Shown: positions 50,011 through 64,000 of the stretch, piece after piece
How positions within the stretch are numbered: the stretch's first letter is position 1
How the letters are laid out: every line of letters begins with the position of its first letter
Notes under the pieces: model-generated
Database searches by the model: none
Told to the model about the DNA's origin: nothing
What the model saw: the letters and a program-made list of their open reading frames with translations, nothing else
DNA from: Cymbidium sinense
Lineage: Eukaryota > Streptophyta > Magnoliopsida > Asparagales > Orchidaceae
DNA length: 64,000 bases
Reading direction: 5' to 3'
Assembly: GCA_021442155.1 (NCBI GenBank)
Contig: JAKCPB010001389.1
Location: forward strand, 1-64,000
Position numbers and translations under genes: made by a program

Positions 50011-50509
50011 TAATTTGATTGATTGATCATCTCATGAAGATTGTTGATCATGATGAGAGGTATATGTTAGTTTGGTTCAATGCAATTTGGTTAGGATTAT
50101 AATTTGGCTCATAAGGGTGCTTTAGGTCACTTTGGGTCAAGTGAGCCTAAGTGGGTCAAATGGCTTGGTCAAAGCTTGATTTGAGTTGTACATGGACTTA
50201 TGATTGAAATATAAATCCATTTGCAAGTGGTTTGAAGTCAAATGAGTTTTAATTCATTTGACAATTTCATATTCAAAGGAAGAATATGAATGGATTTGGG
50301 GTTGATTTTTTGAAATGGATTTTGATTTAGTGATTGAAGTTTTATTTATATTTGGATTCATGATTGTAGGGTTGATTGAATCATGAAGGAAAATCAAGAG
50401 TTTGGCTTGATTTGAAGTTGATTTGGCTAAGTTCAATATTTTGACTTGAAAGGCTTAGGTTGGATTTTGAGTGGATTTGAGTTTGATTTTTGGAATTGGT
50501 TTTGATTGT

Positions 50510-50770
50510 TTGAATTTATATTTCATTTATATATGTGAAAATAAATGAGAATATAAATTGATCATGAGAAAATTTCAAAAATTTGAATTGATTTCATCAT
50601 GATTTAGGCTAAGTCCATTAAGGAGGATTTAAAGGACTTGGGAAATTTTAGAGTTTGGAGCTTGAATTTTAGAATTAGATTTGATTGGTTTATATTTATA
50701 TTCCATTTATATATGTGAATATAAATGAGAATATAAATGAGTTATGAAAAAATCCCATGAATTTGAATTG
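50510..50770. repeat. 180-bp array, two copies (5' LTR of E)
   Basis: TTATATT(T/C)CATTTATATAT at 50516 and 50696; four copies in the other LTR. Confidence 0.88.
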
Positions 50771-51069
50771 GTTTGATCATGATTTAGGCTAAGTCCATTC
50801 CTAAGGTATAGAAAGATCACGAGCACTAAGAAAACAATTTCCCAGAGGTATAGAAAGAATGAGCTTAGTGCAATATGGTTCTTATATTATATATAGAGAA
50901 GGAGGAATCCATTAAGGGATAGAGTGAGAACCTTCCACTAAGGAAGCAGGTTCAAGTTATCCACAAGGGGATGAGAGGTTTGATTTGATTTAGGTCTCAC
51001 TGAGAAGAAATTCCAACTAGGGAAAAGGGTTGAATTTGTTACAATTTTTGTTAGGCTTGAATTTTTGAG

Positions 51070-51700
51070 ATGAATCCTGTTGGTTTGTGATGGGTTGCAC
51101 TGAGTAAGAGCCATGGAGGCCAAGACCTAACTCAGATTTACCAATCCAAAGAGGTGGTCTACTAAATACATTGTAGGACTAGCCAACCAAAGGAATGCCT
51201 TTCGGTATGCAGCAACTGTACTAGGAATAAAGCATAGTAAACTTACATTCTCCAAAGTAGGGACCAGTTGTTGGGGTAATCTATTGGCAAGAAAATAGAT
51301 TGAACCAACCTAGGGCTGACTATTGAGTGAATGTCGCTTGGGGACTTAGATCAACTTAAAGATAGTCAAGATTAATTTCATTTTTAGATTTGTTTATTTT
51401 GATGAATTTCGTTGGTTTGCGATGAACTGCACTCAATAGGGGGCCATGGACGCCTAGACCTAACACAAATTTACCAATCAAAAGGGGTAATCTACTAAAC
51501 ACACAGAAGGACTATCCAACAAAAGGGGTACCTTTCAGTTTGCAATGGCCAAGTCTTAAGAAGAATGTGTGGGGAGTCACATCTTCTAGAAACAAGGAAC
51601 TAGTGGGGTGATCGGATGCTTTGGGCAACAAATCGAACCCGATTTAGGGCTGGCTATTGAGTGAATGCCGCTGGGGGACTTAAATCAGCTCAAGGGTTTA
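51070..51700. repeat. GGGGACT-type array units at the edge of the 5' LTR copy
   Basis: Two units (about 51075-51400 and 51405-51700) repeat TTGGTTTG(T/C)GATG, CTACTAAA-ACA, GACTATTGAGTGAATG(T/C)CGCT and TGGGGGACTTA(G/A)ATCA, matching the array at 33580-35260. Confidence 0.8.
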
Positions 51701-51854
51701 ACAAAAGAAATTTAGTATATTTGAAATATTATATAATTGTTAGTTAGATGTAAAATAAATATAATAAAATAATGTCAAACTCAAAAGCAAAGTCGTTGGC
51801 AGCAGCGGCGAAAATCTAGCGATTGTAGTCGGATGGAAGCCCACTGGGTGCGCA

Positions 51855-52312
51855 ATTAGTTTAAGCAGCCTAAGCACAAACTATCCTCGACATGAGCTTG
51901 GCTTAATTAATTTATGTAGTTACAATTTGAGCTCGAGTTTTACTTTATGCGTTCGAACCTACTCATTTAGTATGGAAGAGATGAAATAACTATGATTCAA
52001 TCAACTATTAAGATAAAAGTAATTAAAATTTAAAAAATTTGAAGAAAATTAATAAGAAATTATTTGATATAAAAAAATGGATGTATTATTAAAATATTTT
52101 AATAAATTTTTTATTTAAACTACTAATTTCTAATAGATTTTAAGTATTTTTAATATTAATATTTATTAATTAAGCCGACTCACAAGGTAACAAGTTGAGT
52201 TAGGACTGACTTGAGCTTAGCTTATTAGCTCATCGAGCTTGGCTCATGCTATTTATCGAGCCGAGCTTGAACTAGTTCATAAGACAGATTGACTCACTTA
52301 TACTTATAATTG
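51855..52312. mobile_element. GAGCTC-rich MITE (A2 copy)
   Basis: Counterpart of 5394-5850. The left inverted-repeat end is more decayed here by short deletions; the right end GATTGACTCACTTATACTT is kept. Confidence 0.55.
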
Positions 52313-52507
52313 TAATTACCACAATTTTGATGTATACAAAGCTCACTCAAAATTAGTTGAGCTTCAAAATACACAAAAAAAATAAACTGCAAGTTTGGTT
52401 TAAAATTTCTTAAAAATTTTCATTGCATTCCAAAAATTTTAAATCAAATACCTAAATTTTGCAATCTCCTATATTCTAAATATATTACACTATAAATATA
52501 ATTCGAA

Positions 52508-55659
<3,152 letters not shown>

Positions 55660-55660
<1 letters not shown>

Positions 55661-56390
55661 TGTTTGGCTTTAGTTTTTTGCAAACCACGACACTTTGTCA
55701 AGTCAAGTTAGAACAAATAGCTTTCTCACCACAAATTTTTCAAAACACAATTTTTCAAATGTTGTTTACAGCATAGTTCGAATCACATCACAAGCAAAAC
55801 GAAACTCAAACTTGGCCTTATAGTCCTTAGTGGTGATTTTTATAAAATTGATAAAGCTATGGGAGAAAATAGATTTTAAAAAAATAATACAAGTGTTACA
55901 TTTTTTTTTTTAAAATTTAAATATCAACTTTTAATAGCTACCATCTAATAGCTCTAATTTTTAAAATAAATTTTTACCACAAAATCTTCTCAAAAGTAGT
56001 CAAAAAAGCTTATAGTCAAACACAATTATAATTGTTTTATGAAAAAATTAAATAGTCAAAAATCTATCTCAAACACACTATTAGAGTTTGTTTGGGGATA
56101 GTTATAGCTTTTAAAAAAATTGATTGTAAAACTGTTATGGGAAAAAATAGCTTTTTGAAAAGTGGAAAGTTATTGTAAGTGTTATAAAAAATTTTTTTTT
56201 TTTGAAAAATTCAAACAACACCTTTTGACAATCACTACACTCTAACAACTCTGGTTCTCTAAATCTGTTTTTTACTACAAAAGTTTTTAAAAAGCAGCTA
56301 AAAAACTTACAGTCAAATGAAGCTGTGATTATTTTTTGACTGCTTTCTGAAAAGTAAAATAATCAAAAAATTGTCCTAAACGCACCTACC
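55660..56390. mobile_element. TTTGG-type MITE-like cluster (A2 copy)
   Basis: Counterpart of 9216-9960. Here the inner junction is clearer: TCAAACACACTATTA directly abuts GAGTTTGTTTGGGGATAG, like inverted termini of neighbouring units. Confidence 0.45.
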
Positions 56391-57499
56391 TCCAAATGGG
56401 ACCATTAAATCTCTCATACCAAATAAGCAAAGCCCCATTTTTATAGCTATTTGATCTATAATTTATCTCTTTGCCTGATTGAATTATGCCTCAAATATAT
56501 TTCACTCTTATTCAGTATAATTTCCTCAAATTTAATCATGCATTGAACCGAGCCAGTCTCTGATATAAATTAAATTAGCATTAGTAAATCAAGTAATCCC
56601 GAACCCTAAAATCTGGCCCACTCAAGCTCACATTTGCCTTCTTGAGGGAGGCACAACAATATCCAATTAAAGTACTGCTGTAGGAAACCTTAAATAAATA
56701 AATAAAATAAAATAGAACAGATTTTAGAATAAAAAATAATAGGTAGAAGAAGATTAATGGAGCTAAGATAATGTCATGCACTGTCCTTCAAAGAGTTTCA
56801 TTGATGACAATTAAAATTTTTAAGCTGTGATATATTAGTTAAAAAATATGATCAAATATCAATTTTAAATTTATTTTAGGTAAAATTATTACTAATAAGT
56901 CATCATTAATTTAATAATTGAGAGCTTAAATTTTTAACTAAGAGATCTGAGATTAAAAAATTTGCATATATATTATTTGTGCAAATTTATAATTAAATTC
57001 AATCAAATATCTCAAAAAAAAAAAAAAATCTAAATTAGTATTACTCTTAATTGCATGACTTACAAGTGTATTTAAAATTTCAAAATCTTAATGATTGACG
57101 AAAATAAAAGCCAAAAAAAGAAATTATTTCAAAAAAGAATTAGAGAGCCTAGAACTTATTTGAATATTTTTAAATAATTTAATTAATATTAAAAAAAAAC
57201 ATATCAATTTTTTTACCCTAATTAACATATTATTCAGAAAGAAAAATAAAACTTTAAAATAATGCCAAATAGATCCTAAGATTTCATGCAACCAATTTTG
57301 GTTTTAAAAAAAAAATTGTTCTGAACCCTTTTCTTTTGGAGCACTAAATAAAAAATAATAATAAAAAAAAATCAATTTTAGGTTAAAACATAGACAAAAT
57401 ACAATTGCTATAGAAATCATATTTATTTGCTTAAGCTAATAGGCAAGGCTTTTTTATCGATTAAGCAATAAATATCTGTGCAAGTCAAGCATCATTTAT
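56391..57499. other. AT-rich intergenic DNA, A2 copy, nothing recognised
   Basis: Counterpart of 9961-11110, nearly identical; no gene. Confidence 0.55.
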
Positions 57500-57645
57500 A
57501 TATATATATATATATATAATGAGGGAGAGAGAGAGAGAGAGAGGGAACCTATACACACAGCCTTAAAAGTGCATATATCTAAAGAGGGAGAGAGAGAGAG
57601 AACACATACTATACACACAGCCTTAAAGTGCATATATATATCTAT
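57500..57645. repeat. duplicated (GA)n-containing segment (A2)
   Basis: Counterpart of 11140-11290, with a (TA) run at 57500-57518. Confidence 0.8.
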
Positions 57646-57680
57646 TTGAGCTGGATCCTGTTTGAATCATATAAAAACAT

Positions 57681-57780
57681 CGTGGGCTTCAAAAATTCAC
57701 CACCGACCTCTTGATTAAGAGAGTGATTTAAAGTATCGAAGAAATTTTCAAAAGTTAGACGGAATAGTAGATAAGACACT
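57681..57780 (-). other. first U5-end motif (family A, A2)
   Basis: Counterpart of 11322-11426; minus-strand TAGTGTCTTATCTACTATTC ... GGTCGGTGGTGAATTTTTGA. Confidence 0.6.
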
Positions 57781-57898
57781 ACCCCAGAGATTTGAATAGT
57801 GTTGCTTATCTTGATTGAGTTTTATTGCAAGTTTAAGATTTTAAATGAAATTTTGACCGATTTTGCAGCCTCAACCACATGAGGCTACAACAGAGTTG

Positions 57899-58720
57899 GC
57901 TGCCACCATGCCAAGAAAAGCATATATGGGTGGTGTAAACACAACGACTGAATGCGTCATCCCTCCATGCCAAGAAAAGCATGTATAGGTCTTTAAAGCA
58001 TCTGTATGTAACATAAATTTTTCCACCACACCAAGAAAGACATGTACATGTACTTATATACTTGCAATGCCAAGTTAAAACATTAATTTTAGCTTTGTAG
58101 TTAAATTTTTATTAAGTTGTTTATACCTACTATCGGTGTAAAAATTTGGCGCATTTGACAAAGATCCGCGTCGTCTCAGATAGGCTACCTGTATTCGGCA
58201 TGCCCACCACACCAAGAAAAGTGTGTATGGGTGGTATAAACTATGGTCTGAACGCGCCATCCCACCATACTAAGAAATGCATGTATGGGGCTCTAAGGTA
58301 CCTGCTAAAATAGATTTCCTAGCTACACTAAGAAAGGCGTGTACGGGTACTTATACACTTGCAATGTTAGTTTAAATAATAATTTTATATTGTGGCATAA
58401 CTTTATATCAAGCTGTTTTGGCTCTCCTATCCCCGAAAGTTTGGCGATTTTGGCAAAGATCTCGCATCATCCCCGCAGATAGGCTACCTGATAGCCCACC
58501 CACCACGCCAAGAAAGGTGTGTATGGGCGGTATAAATCACGACTTGAATACGCTATCCCTCCATGCCAAGAAAGGCATGTGACTCTGAGGTACCTGCTAA
58601 AACACATATTTCCCTATCACGCCAAGAAAGGCCTGTACGAGTACTTATACACCTACAAGCAAATACAGCTTTCCTCACTGCATTAAGAAAGACACATATG
58701 AGTACTTATATATATCAACA
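57899..58720 (-). repeat. hairpin array (A2 copy)
   Basis: Hairpins near 57903, 57966, 58023 / 58206, 58263, 58324 / 58503, 58561, 58618 and a last one near 58678; triplets repeat at 298-303 bases. Stem variants include CACAC/GTGTG (58208-58225) and CACGCC/GGTGTG (58504-58521). Confidence 0.85.
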
Positions 58721-59023
58721 CAGACTTTAGGCGGGAACGCACGTGTGTGGGGACATGCGGGGGTGCACTCGGGCGTTGAGCGCGTGCGGGTTGTTGCACG
58801 CGGTGTAGGAAGTGGAATGTTGCACGAACACAAGAGATTTTGTAGGAAGTGCTCACCGCAGACGCTCTCTATGGGACTGAATGAACGCTAGTTTCCCGCT
58901 TGAGCTTGGATTTATTGAGGATGGCAACAGGAAGGGAGCTCGTGGAGAGGAAAATCGCATGAGGAGAAGAAGAGTTAGAGGAGGTTGAGCCATGTGGGAA
59001 TTAGTTAGGGTTAGGATTAGAGA

Positions 59024-59033
59024 GGTATTTATA
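59024..59033 (-). promoter_or_regulatory. LTR TATA box (family A, A2)
   Basis: Minus-strand TATAAATACC conserved with 12650-12641. Confidence 0.65.
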
Positions 59034-60880
59034 AGTTTTTTCTTATTTAATTAAAAATTAACCATAATTGAGATTTTTGTGCTGATATTATCACATATGT
59101 AATATATTTATCGATTCTAGATTATTTCGTTATTTCGGATGCAATGATAAATATCACGAAGGTTTGGTTGAGTCGATCAAATTAGGTCAATTTCAGTTCA
59201 AAATTATGGATTATCGCTTCAGATCACTCGATATTCACGTAGACTCATCCGAACTGAGCATAGACAATCTCATTTGATAGTTTTGATGTTTCAATGCTAA
59301 CGGTGTGATCAGTTTCATGAATGGAGGTCATTTGGGCATCATCGCAGCTTCCCGACCTCGATGTGAGCGATGGTGCATCGGTGGCCCTCCTTGATCGATC
59401 GATCATTGGATTGTGTAGAATGTATATTCTGATTAGTTTTGACATTCTAAATGTGATGACAAAGCCCATTCGTCAATCAGAGATCGTTTCAACTATTTTT
59501 GTGCATCGTCAAGTATATTTCAGCTATGATTTACACACTATTACATCCGAAGTCTGTCAAATTTGTCATGTGAGCTCGACTCAACTGATGCAGCATGCTT
59601 GGAGGTCAACAAATGCCCCTCAACAAATGTTATTCGTGCATGGAGCGAGTCGTGTTTGTTGAAAACTAGTTGACCCTTTGGGCTGGTCATGGATCTTGAA
59701 TTACTCAAGTTTCAATTTCAAAGAGCTTCTTCTACCATCCACTCTGCTTTGATGGGTTCGGGTCTTTTGTGTCATCATAGATTTGGAAGGATTTGAAATT
59801 TTCTAACATAGTTTCTAAGCTTGATAGACTTGATGAAGGATTAATTTATTCATATTGACTTGTCGGAAGTGTATGTATCCCATGCTTGACTGACTCATTG
59901 TAGCAATGTGTGTTTTAATAAATTTTTTGGTAATCAATTGCTGCCATTTTAAACTATGGAATTACTTTCTGTCTTTCTACTTTGGCAAACTTGATGAGGG
60001 AGTTGGCTTTGATTTGTGCTTTATGCTTGATCAGCTCACTTGAAAAGAGATTGGAATATCACATTGCAGGTAATATATAGATTGATTTGAGGCAGCTCTG
60101 AATTGAGAGTTTCTTCATATTATCTTGGCCCATCGATCAAGTAGAAAGATCTCTTGGATTCTAGTTGCTTGTAGTCACTAAGCTGGATTTGGTTTGAGAT
60201 TGAATAACTTTCATCATTAGACTGACGAGCATGAGCTCTTTCACTGCGGCCTTTTCTTGCAGCTTGTTAAGTGAGGAGAGCATCAACAACTCGATCATTT
60301 GTGGGCTTATTGAGTCTGACCTTTAGAACCCATCCGTGTCCTAGACTTGAAGATGCAGAGGTTGATATTTTCCAACGTAGTTGATTGAAGCTTTAGAAAT
60401 TGGGAGTTTTCAACTTGATCTTGACATTTGATGAATCTTGGAGAGAAACTTTTGATAGTTATGGCTATCTTTTGGAGCATGGAAGTGGATTCTTTTTGTT
60501 CCTGCAAGGGCATGCAACTTTAACAATAATAGTTAAAGTTATATTTAGGGATTTCAGCATAAAGCTCGATGTCAACCTAAACATACACAAAAGTCCTCTT
60601 ATTTTATAAGAGAGGATTGAACAATCTTGATCACAAAAAATGCCCCCTGTCTAACAGGGGGATTGTAGGTGAGTTCAAATATATATTACAAAGTTTGATT
60701 TCCTTTACTACAACATAAAATGATATATTTTTCAATCATAATATATATCTATCTAAGGATCTTAGCTAAGAGCATGAAATTAACTCAGATAAACATATTA
60801 AAATGCCACATGTCTAATAAGGGGATTTCACAGTAATTATTAAGAGAATTTGGAATATCTTTGGTCCTATCTTTTGTGCT
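59034..60880 (-). other. U3-like part of the family A LTR (A2)
   Basis: Counterpart of 12651-14700, no gene. Several internal deletions relative to A1, including the (TA)n tract at about 60742 and a shortened stretch around 59760-59950. Confidence 0.4.
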
Positions 60881-60884
60881 CTCA

Positions 60885-61390
60885 GACTTGTTGAAGACTT
60901 CCTCCCGAGAGTTTGAAATTTGTATTTTTTTTCTATCTGGCTTTGTGCCTTGGTGGACTTAATGGAGTTGATGATTTATTGCTGAGATGAGAATCTCTTC
61001 AATCGAATGCTTTGTGCTGGACTTGTTGAAGATTCAATCTCAAAATTTAAAATTTATATTTTTCTCTTGTCCTAGCTTTGTGCCTTAATAGATTCGATGG
61101 AGTTGACTTGTTGGTGAGATGAGGATATCTTTTATCTTGTGCTTTGATGAACTTATTGAAGATTCAATCTCAAAATTTAAAATTTATATTTTTCTCATGT
61201 TCTGACTTCGTGCCTTGGTGGACTTGATGGAGTTGATGACTTATTGGCAAGATGAGAACATCTTCGATCCTATGCATGGTGCTTTGATGGATTTGTTGAA
61301 GACTTTATCTCAGGAATTCGTATCTTGTATTTCCTTCTATCCCGGCTTTGTGCCTTGATGGACATGACATAAGAAAATCCTAGATTGTCT
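60885..61390. repeat. 135-bp tandem array (A2 copy)
   Basis: Four units as in 14700-15240, some shortened by small deletions. Confidence 0.85.
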
Positions 61391-61758
61391 TGAAGACTTG
61401 TTAGGTGATATGAAATTACCTTCTACACCATCATTTTACTTTCATGGGATTGTAGAAGGATGTATGCTGGTGATCTATCCCTCAGAGCTTATGTTGGATC
61501 AATGGCGAAGAGTCATCAGTCCTACGCTTTGCGCGTAACAAACATACTAATGACATGACTCCCTTAGTTCAACCTCTAGCCTTATATGAACATTGGGATG
61601 ACTTCTTTGGTCATTTACTTTCTGCTTGGTCAGACTTGCTGAAAAAGAGTTTTCTTTGATCTTTGCTTTACGTTAACATATTTGTTGAAGGAATTGAGAT
61701 TTCACATTTTTCATTGATACCAAACTTGGCTTAGTTCCTTCTTGAGTAAGGATATTTT

Positions 61759-61982
61759 ATTGAATTTTGGAGTTGACCTTACGACCATTAGAGATGATCT
61801 CCCAATTTGGACCACTTGAACTCACCAAGTTGGAGGGATTTGGAGATTTAGGTGCTCTTATCTTTTAACTATTGAATTTTGGAGTTGACCTTACGACCAT
61901 TAGAGATGATCTCCCAATCTGGGCCACTTGAACTCACCAAGTTGGAGGGATTTGGAGATTTAGGTGCTCTTATCTTTTAACT
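61759..61982. repeat. 112-bp tandem duplication private to block A2
   Basis: ATTGAATTTTGGAGTTGACC...TATCTTTTAACT occurs at 61759-61870 and again at 61871-61982, almost identical. Block A1 has one copy (about 15551-15661). Confidence 0.95.
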
Positions 61983-62498
61983 AATGAAATAGGAGGATCC
62001 CTTACTACAGCCTTTATGTCATATTGAGTAAGTGGACATGCCAATGTCTCAGCCATATTTGAGCATATTGAGTTCGACCTTATGCAACCAATTGAGTCTT
62101 GGATATGAGCAATTGATGGAGGATTTTATTATTGGGCTAACAAGATAGGGGACCTTACTACGACCTTTGTGGCAATTTGAGTAAGCAAACCAGTCAATGA
62201 CTCGACCATATTTGGGCCTTAGATTTGATGTAAGAGGGATGATTTATCTCCAACTTGATTTGTTGTAGTTTGTAGACTAAAAAATTTCTATTTTTGGCCA
62301 ATAAGACTTCGAGACTTATAAATTTGAATACATAATTTGAACATGTATATGGAGATCTCAGCCTTAGTGATATCAACCCAAATATAATAGAAAAGTCCCC
62401 TATTTCACAAGAAAAGCTGATATTTTGCTATAAAATTTAAAAAATGCCCCTATGTGATAAGAGAATTTTTTGCTTCATTTTGGAAATGCATTCTTGTA

Positions 62499-62840
62499 CT
62501 ACAAGAGAATTTTCAAGAAAAACTTACACATGTAATGACAGTGAGGAATAATTGATATTCTCAGCACCAGGACTAATTCTTCTACTTGAAAGGCTCGAGG
62601 ACGTACTGTATGATCGAATGCTTTAGACATTCTCGCTCGGTAGACTTCTAAATTTTGCCGAGCTTGGAGCCTAGCTTTGTCAAGCATATCAAGCTCTTCC
62701 ATTCATAAATGGGCATTCTCATATTGAGTGAGATTATGTTAATGGCTACTCGGAGTAAAAGGCAGTTCAACTTCAAGTGGAAAAACTACTTCAGCTCCAA
62801 GCACTAGCGCATAAGGAGTGAATTTTATGAGGGTACAGTC
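62499..62840 (-). pseudogene. Ty3/gypsy integrase C-terminal remnant (A2)
   Basis: Minus-strand TPYALVLGAEVVFPLEVELP-like sequence (62830-62770), a frameshifted stretch, then the open piece 62702-62499: MEELDMLDKARLQARQNLEV, RARMSKAFDHTVRPRAFQVE and LVLVLRISIIPH. This matches the integrase C-terminal region of Tat-like gypsy pol and parallels the element E sequence at 35500-35750. The catalytic core is absent, since a U5-like motif starts about 50 bases upstream. It cannot function. Confidence 0.85.
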
Positions 62841-62890
62841 CAGATGTCATGTCATTATCTTTCTTTAAGACAATTTCACTTTGAAATCTG

Positions 62891-62990
62891 TGGGCTCTAA
62901 AAATTCATCACCAACCTCTCAATTAAGAGAGTATGATTTATGCCAGTGAAATTTTCAGAAGGTAGATGGAATATTATATAAGACACTCCC
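62891..62990 (-). other. second U5-end motif (family A, A2)
   Basis: Counterpart of 16531-16625; minus-strand CTCTCTTAATTGAGAGGTTGG and GAATTTTTAGAGCCCACAG. Confidence 0.55.
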
Positions 62991-63009
62991 TAGAGATTTC
63001 GCCCTGATT

Positions 63010-64000
63010 CTTTTCCAAGATTTTTTCTTAAGGCTTAGGCCTCCATATTTGCTTACCCTTTCATCGGGACCTTTCGATGGCAGATTCTTGAACCTGTTGT
63101 CCAAGTGTCATGCTTCGATGCTCACCATGCGAGACTTGAATTGGTTTACATCTTGTCAGGATTGTAGGAGGAGGTCTCCTTGGAGGAGCAACTTTAGCCT
63201 TCCCGATGACAGGACCTTAATATTTTCTTTTCATCAATCCTTTCTCCTTAACAACTTTGATGACCCGATGCACTCTTCTATATATAGTTTTGAGTTTCTT
63301 CAATAGAGAAGTTGGAACCTGATGTTGTTGGGTCTAAAAAGACTATTTGATTTAACCAATAGAGTTGTTCTACTTTACCCATCTTATGCTATCAAACTTG
63401 TTATGGGTTGGAACACCCACGTCTGGTTCTACAGATGGTTGTAAAATTTTTTACTTGAACAATGGTTATTGAGCATGCAGTTCAACATTTCTATTTCCCC
63501 ACTATTTCTAGGTTAGCTTGCTTCTAGATGAAGAAGCTTTTATGTTGCTACTTCTTCTCGAGGCTTCGACCTCCATATTTATTTTTCTTTTTGTCGGGAC
63601 CTTTGTAGATGACATGCTATTCTGTGTCATGCCATGTTCATATAGAATCTTAGGACGATCATGAGCATTACCTACAAAAGTAGCCTTTTAGTGATGCTTT
63701 CTTATTTTCTCTGATAATCGAAATTGATACTTCTTCATAAGACCTTTCTCCTTGACAACTTTTAGCATCCTGTGCAGTATGGAGGACAGAGTCTCATGAT
63801 GCCTCCTTTGTGGGATTATAGCTCGGTGCCACTGCTCCTAGAATGATTGTTTAATATCACCAATAGAGTTGTTCCTTTTGACTCACTTGAGATTTTTAAA
63901 CTTGTTGTGAGTAGAAACACTCACTTCAGTCCGGTATGGCTAGTGATTCAAGCAATAACTGCTGATCTTGTAGTTCAATATTTCTTCTCTTTATTTGCCT
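63010..64000 (-). pseudogene. degenerate coding-like region (A2 copy), cut by window end
   Basis: Counterpart of 16640-17600 with the same two-fold internal repetition and similar frameshifts. A plus-strand frame at 63049-63306 is its antisense shadow. Confidence 0.35.

Larger units (their letters stand above)
43928..51700 (-). mobile_element. 5' LTR of element E (B2 plus C2), uninterrupted copy
   Basis: 44029-50148 matches 18309-24570 and 50149-51700 matches 31856-34100, in one continuous stretch. This gives an LTR of at least 7.8 kb. It ends abruptly at 51700, where block A2 starts in mid-sequence, so the true outer end may be missing. Order in transcription direction: GGGGACT array units, 180-bp array (two copies), GGTCAA cluster, candidate TATA (48284-48272), purine tract, PBS. 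No host gene. Confidence 0.75.
57681..62390 (-). mobile_element. long LTR-like region of family A element (A2 copy)
   Basis: Counterpart of 11322-16080. It contains the U5-end motif (57681-57780), hairpin array, GC-richer leader (58725-59020), TATA box, U3-like DNA and 135-bp array, and the integrase remnant adjoins it at 62499. Confidence 0.6.

Noticed and set aside
59321..59662. 113-codon plus-strand frame in block A2
   Set aside because: The A1 counterpart (13009-13269) is frameshifted relative to it and the product resembles nothing known; it lies within LTR non-coding DNA.

Overview
The window is plant nuclear DNA from a flowering plant: very AT-rich, with spliced plant genes, Ty3/gypsy retrotransposon remains, MITEs and long (TA)n tracts. 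I cannot name the species. Only one intact gene is supported, a four-exon AWPM-19/PM19-like membrane protein gene on the minus strand (2926-4885). Nearly everything else is repeat-derived.

Layout. 1-5216 is a single-copy flank holding two small non-autonomous DNA transposons and the PM19-like gene. 5219-17785 (block A1) recurs at 51701-64000 (block A2, running off the window). The spacing is about 46.4 kb, so the simplest reading is a tandem duplication whose unit is about 5219-51700. Each A block contains a GAGCTC-rich MITE, a (TA)n tract, about 5 kb of featureless AT-rich DNA, a MITE cluster, and a decayed minus-strand Ty3/gypsy element with an LTR of about 4.7 kb. That LTR carries a TATA promoter, a 135-bp tandem array and an array of short hairpins.

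18309-51700 is a second, much larger Ty3/gypsy element on the minus strand ('element E'). Its 3' LTR is about 18309-24570 plus 31856-34100 or beyond. Its broken pol lies at 35428-38720 (integrase, RNase H, remnant RT, protease) and its gag remnants at about 39790-40268. A hairpin-bearing tandem array follows at 42120-43560, then a tRNA primer-binding-site-like TGGCGACT at 43920-43927. The 5' LTR copy is 43928-51700. The LTRs are at least 7.8 kb, which is exceptionally long.

The 3' LTR of E is interrupted by a 7.28-kb insertion (24571-31848). The uninterrupted sequence survives in the 5' LTR at 50148/50149, and the insertion is flanked by a 7-bp repeat, TGAGCCT. In order it holds promoter-like DNA, three host-gene fragments in the same orientation (a mitochondrial-presequence-like exon, an EB1 microtubule plus-end protein fragment and a hydroxypyruvate reductase fragment), a 461-bp-spaced repeat pair, a 12-copy array of about 196 bp, a 3-copy array of about 400 bp, and a U5-like end.

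The most interesting signal is that two different retroelement families carry arrays of short hairpins in the predicted 5' leader of their RNA. Paired stem bases change together between copies, which suggests RNA structure under constraint. Boundaries of old repeats are approximate, and no alignment or database search could be run.
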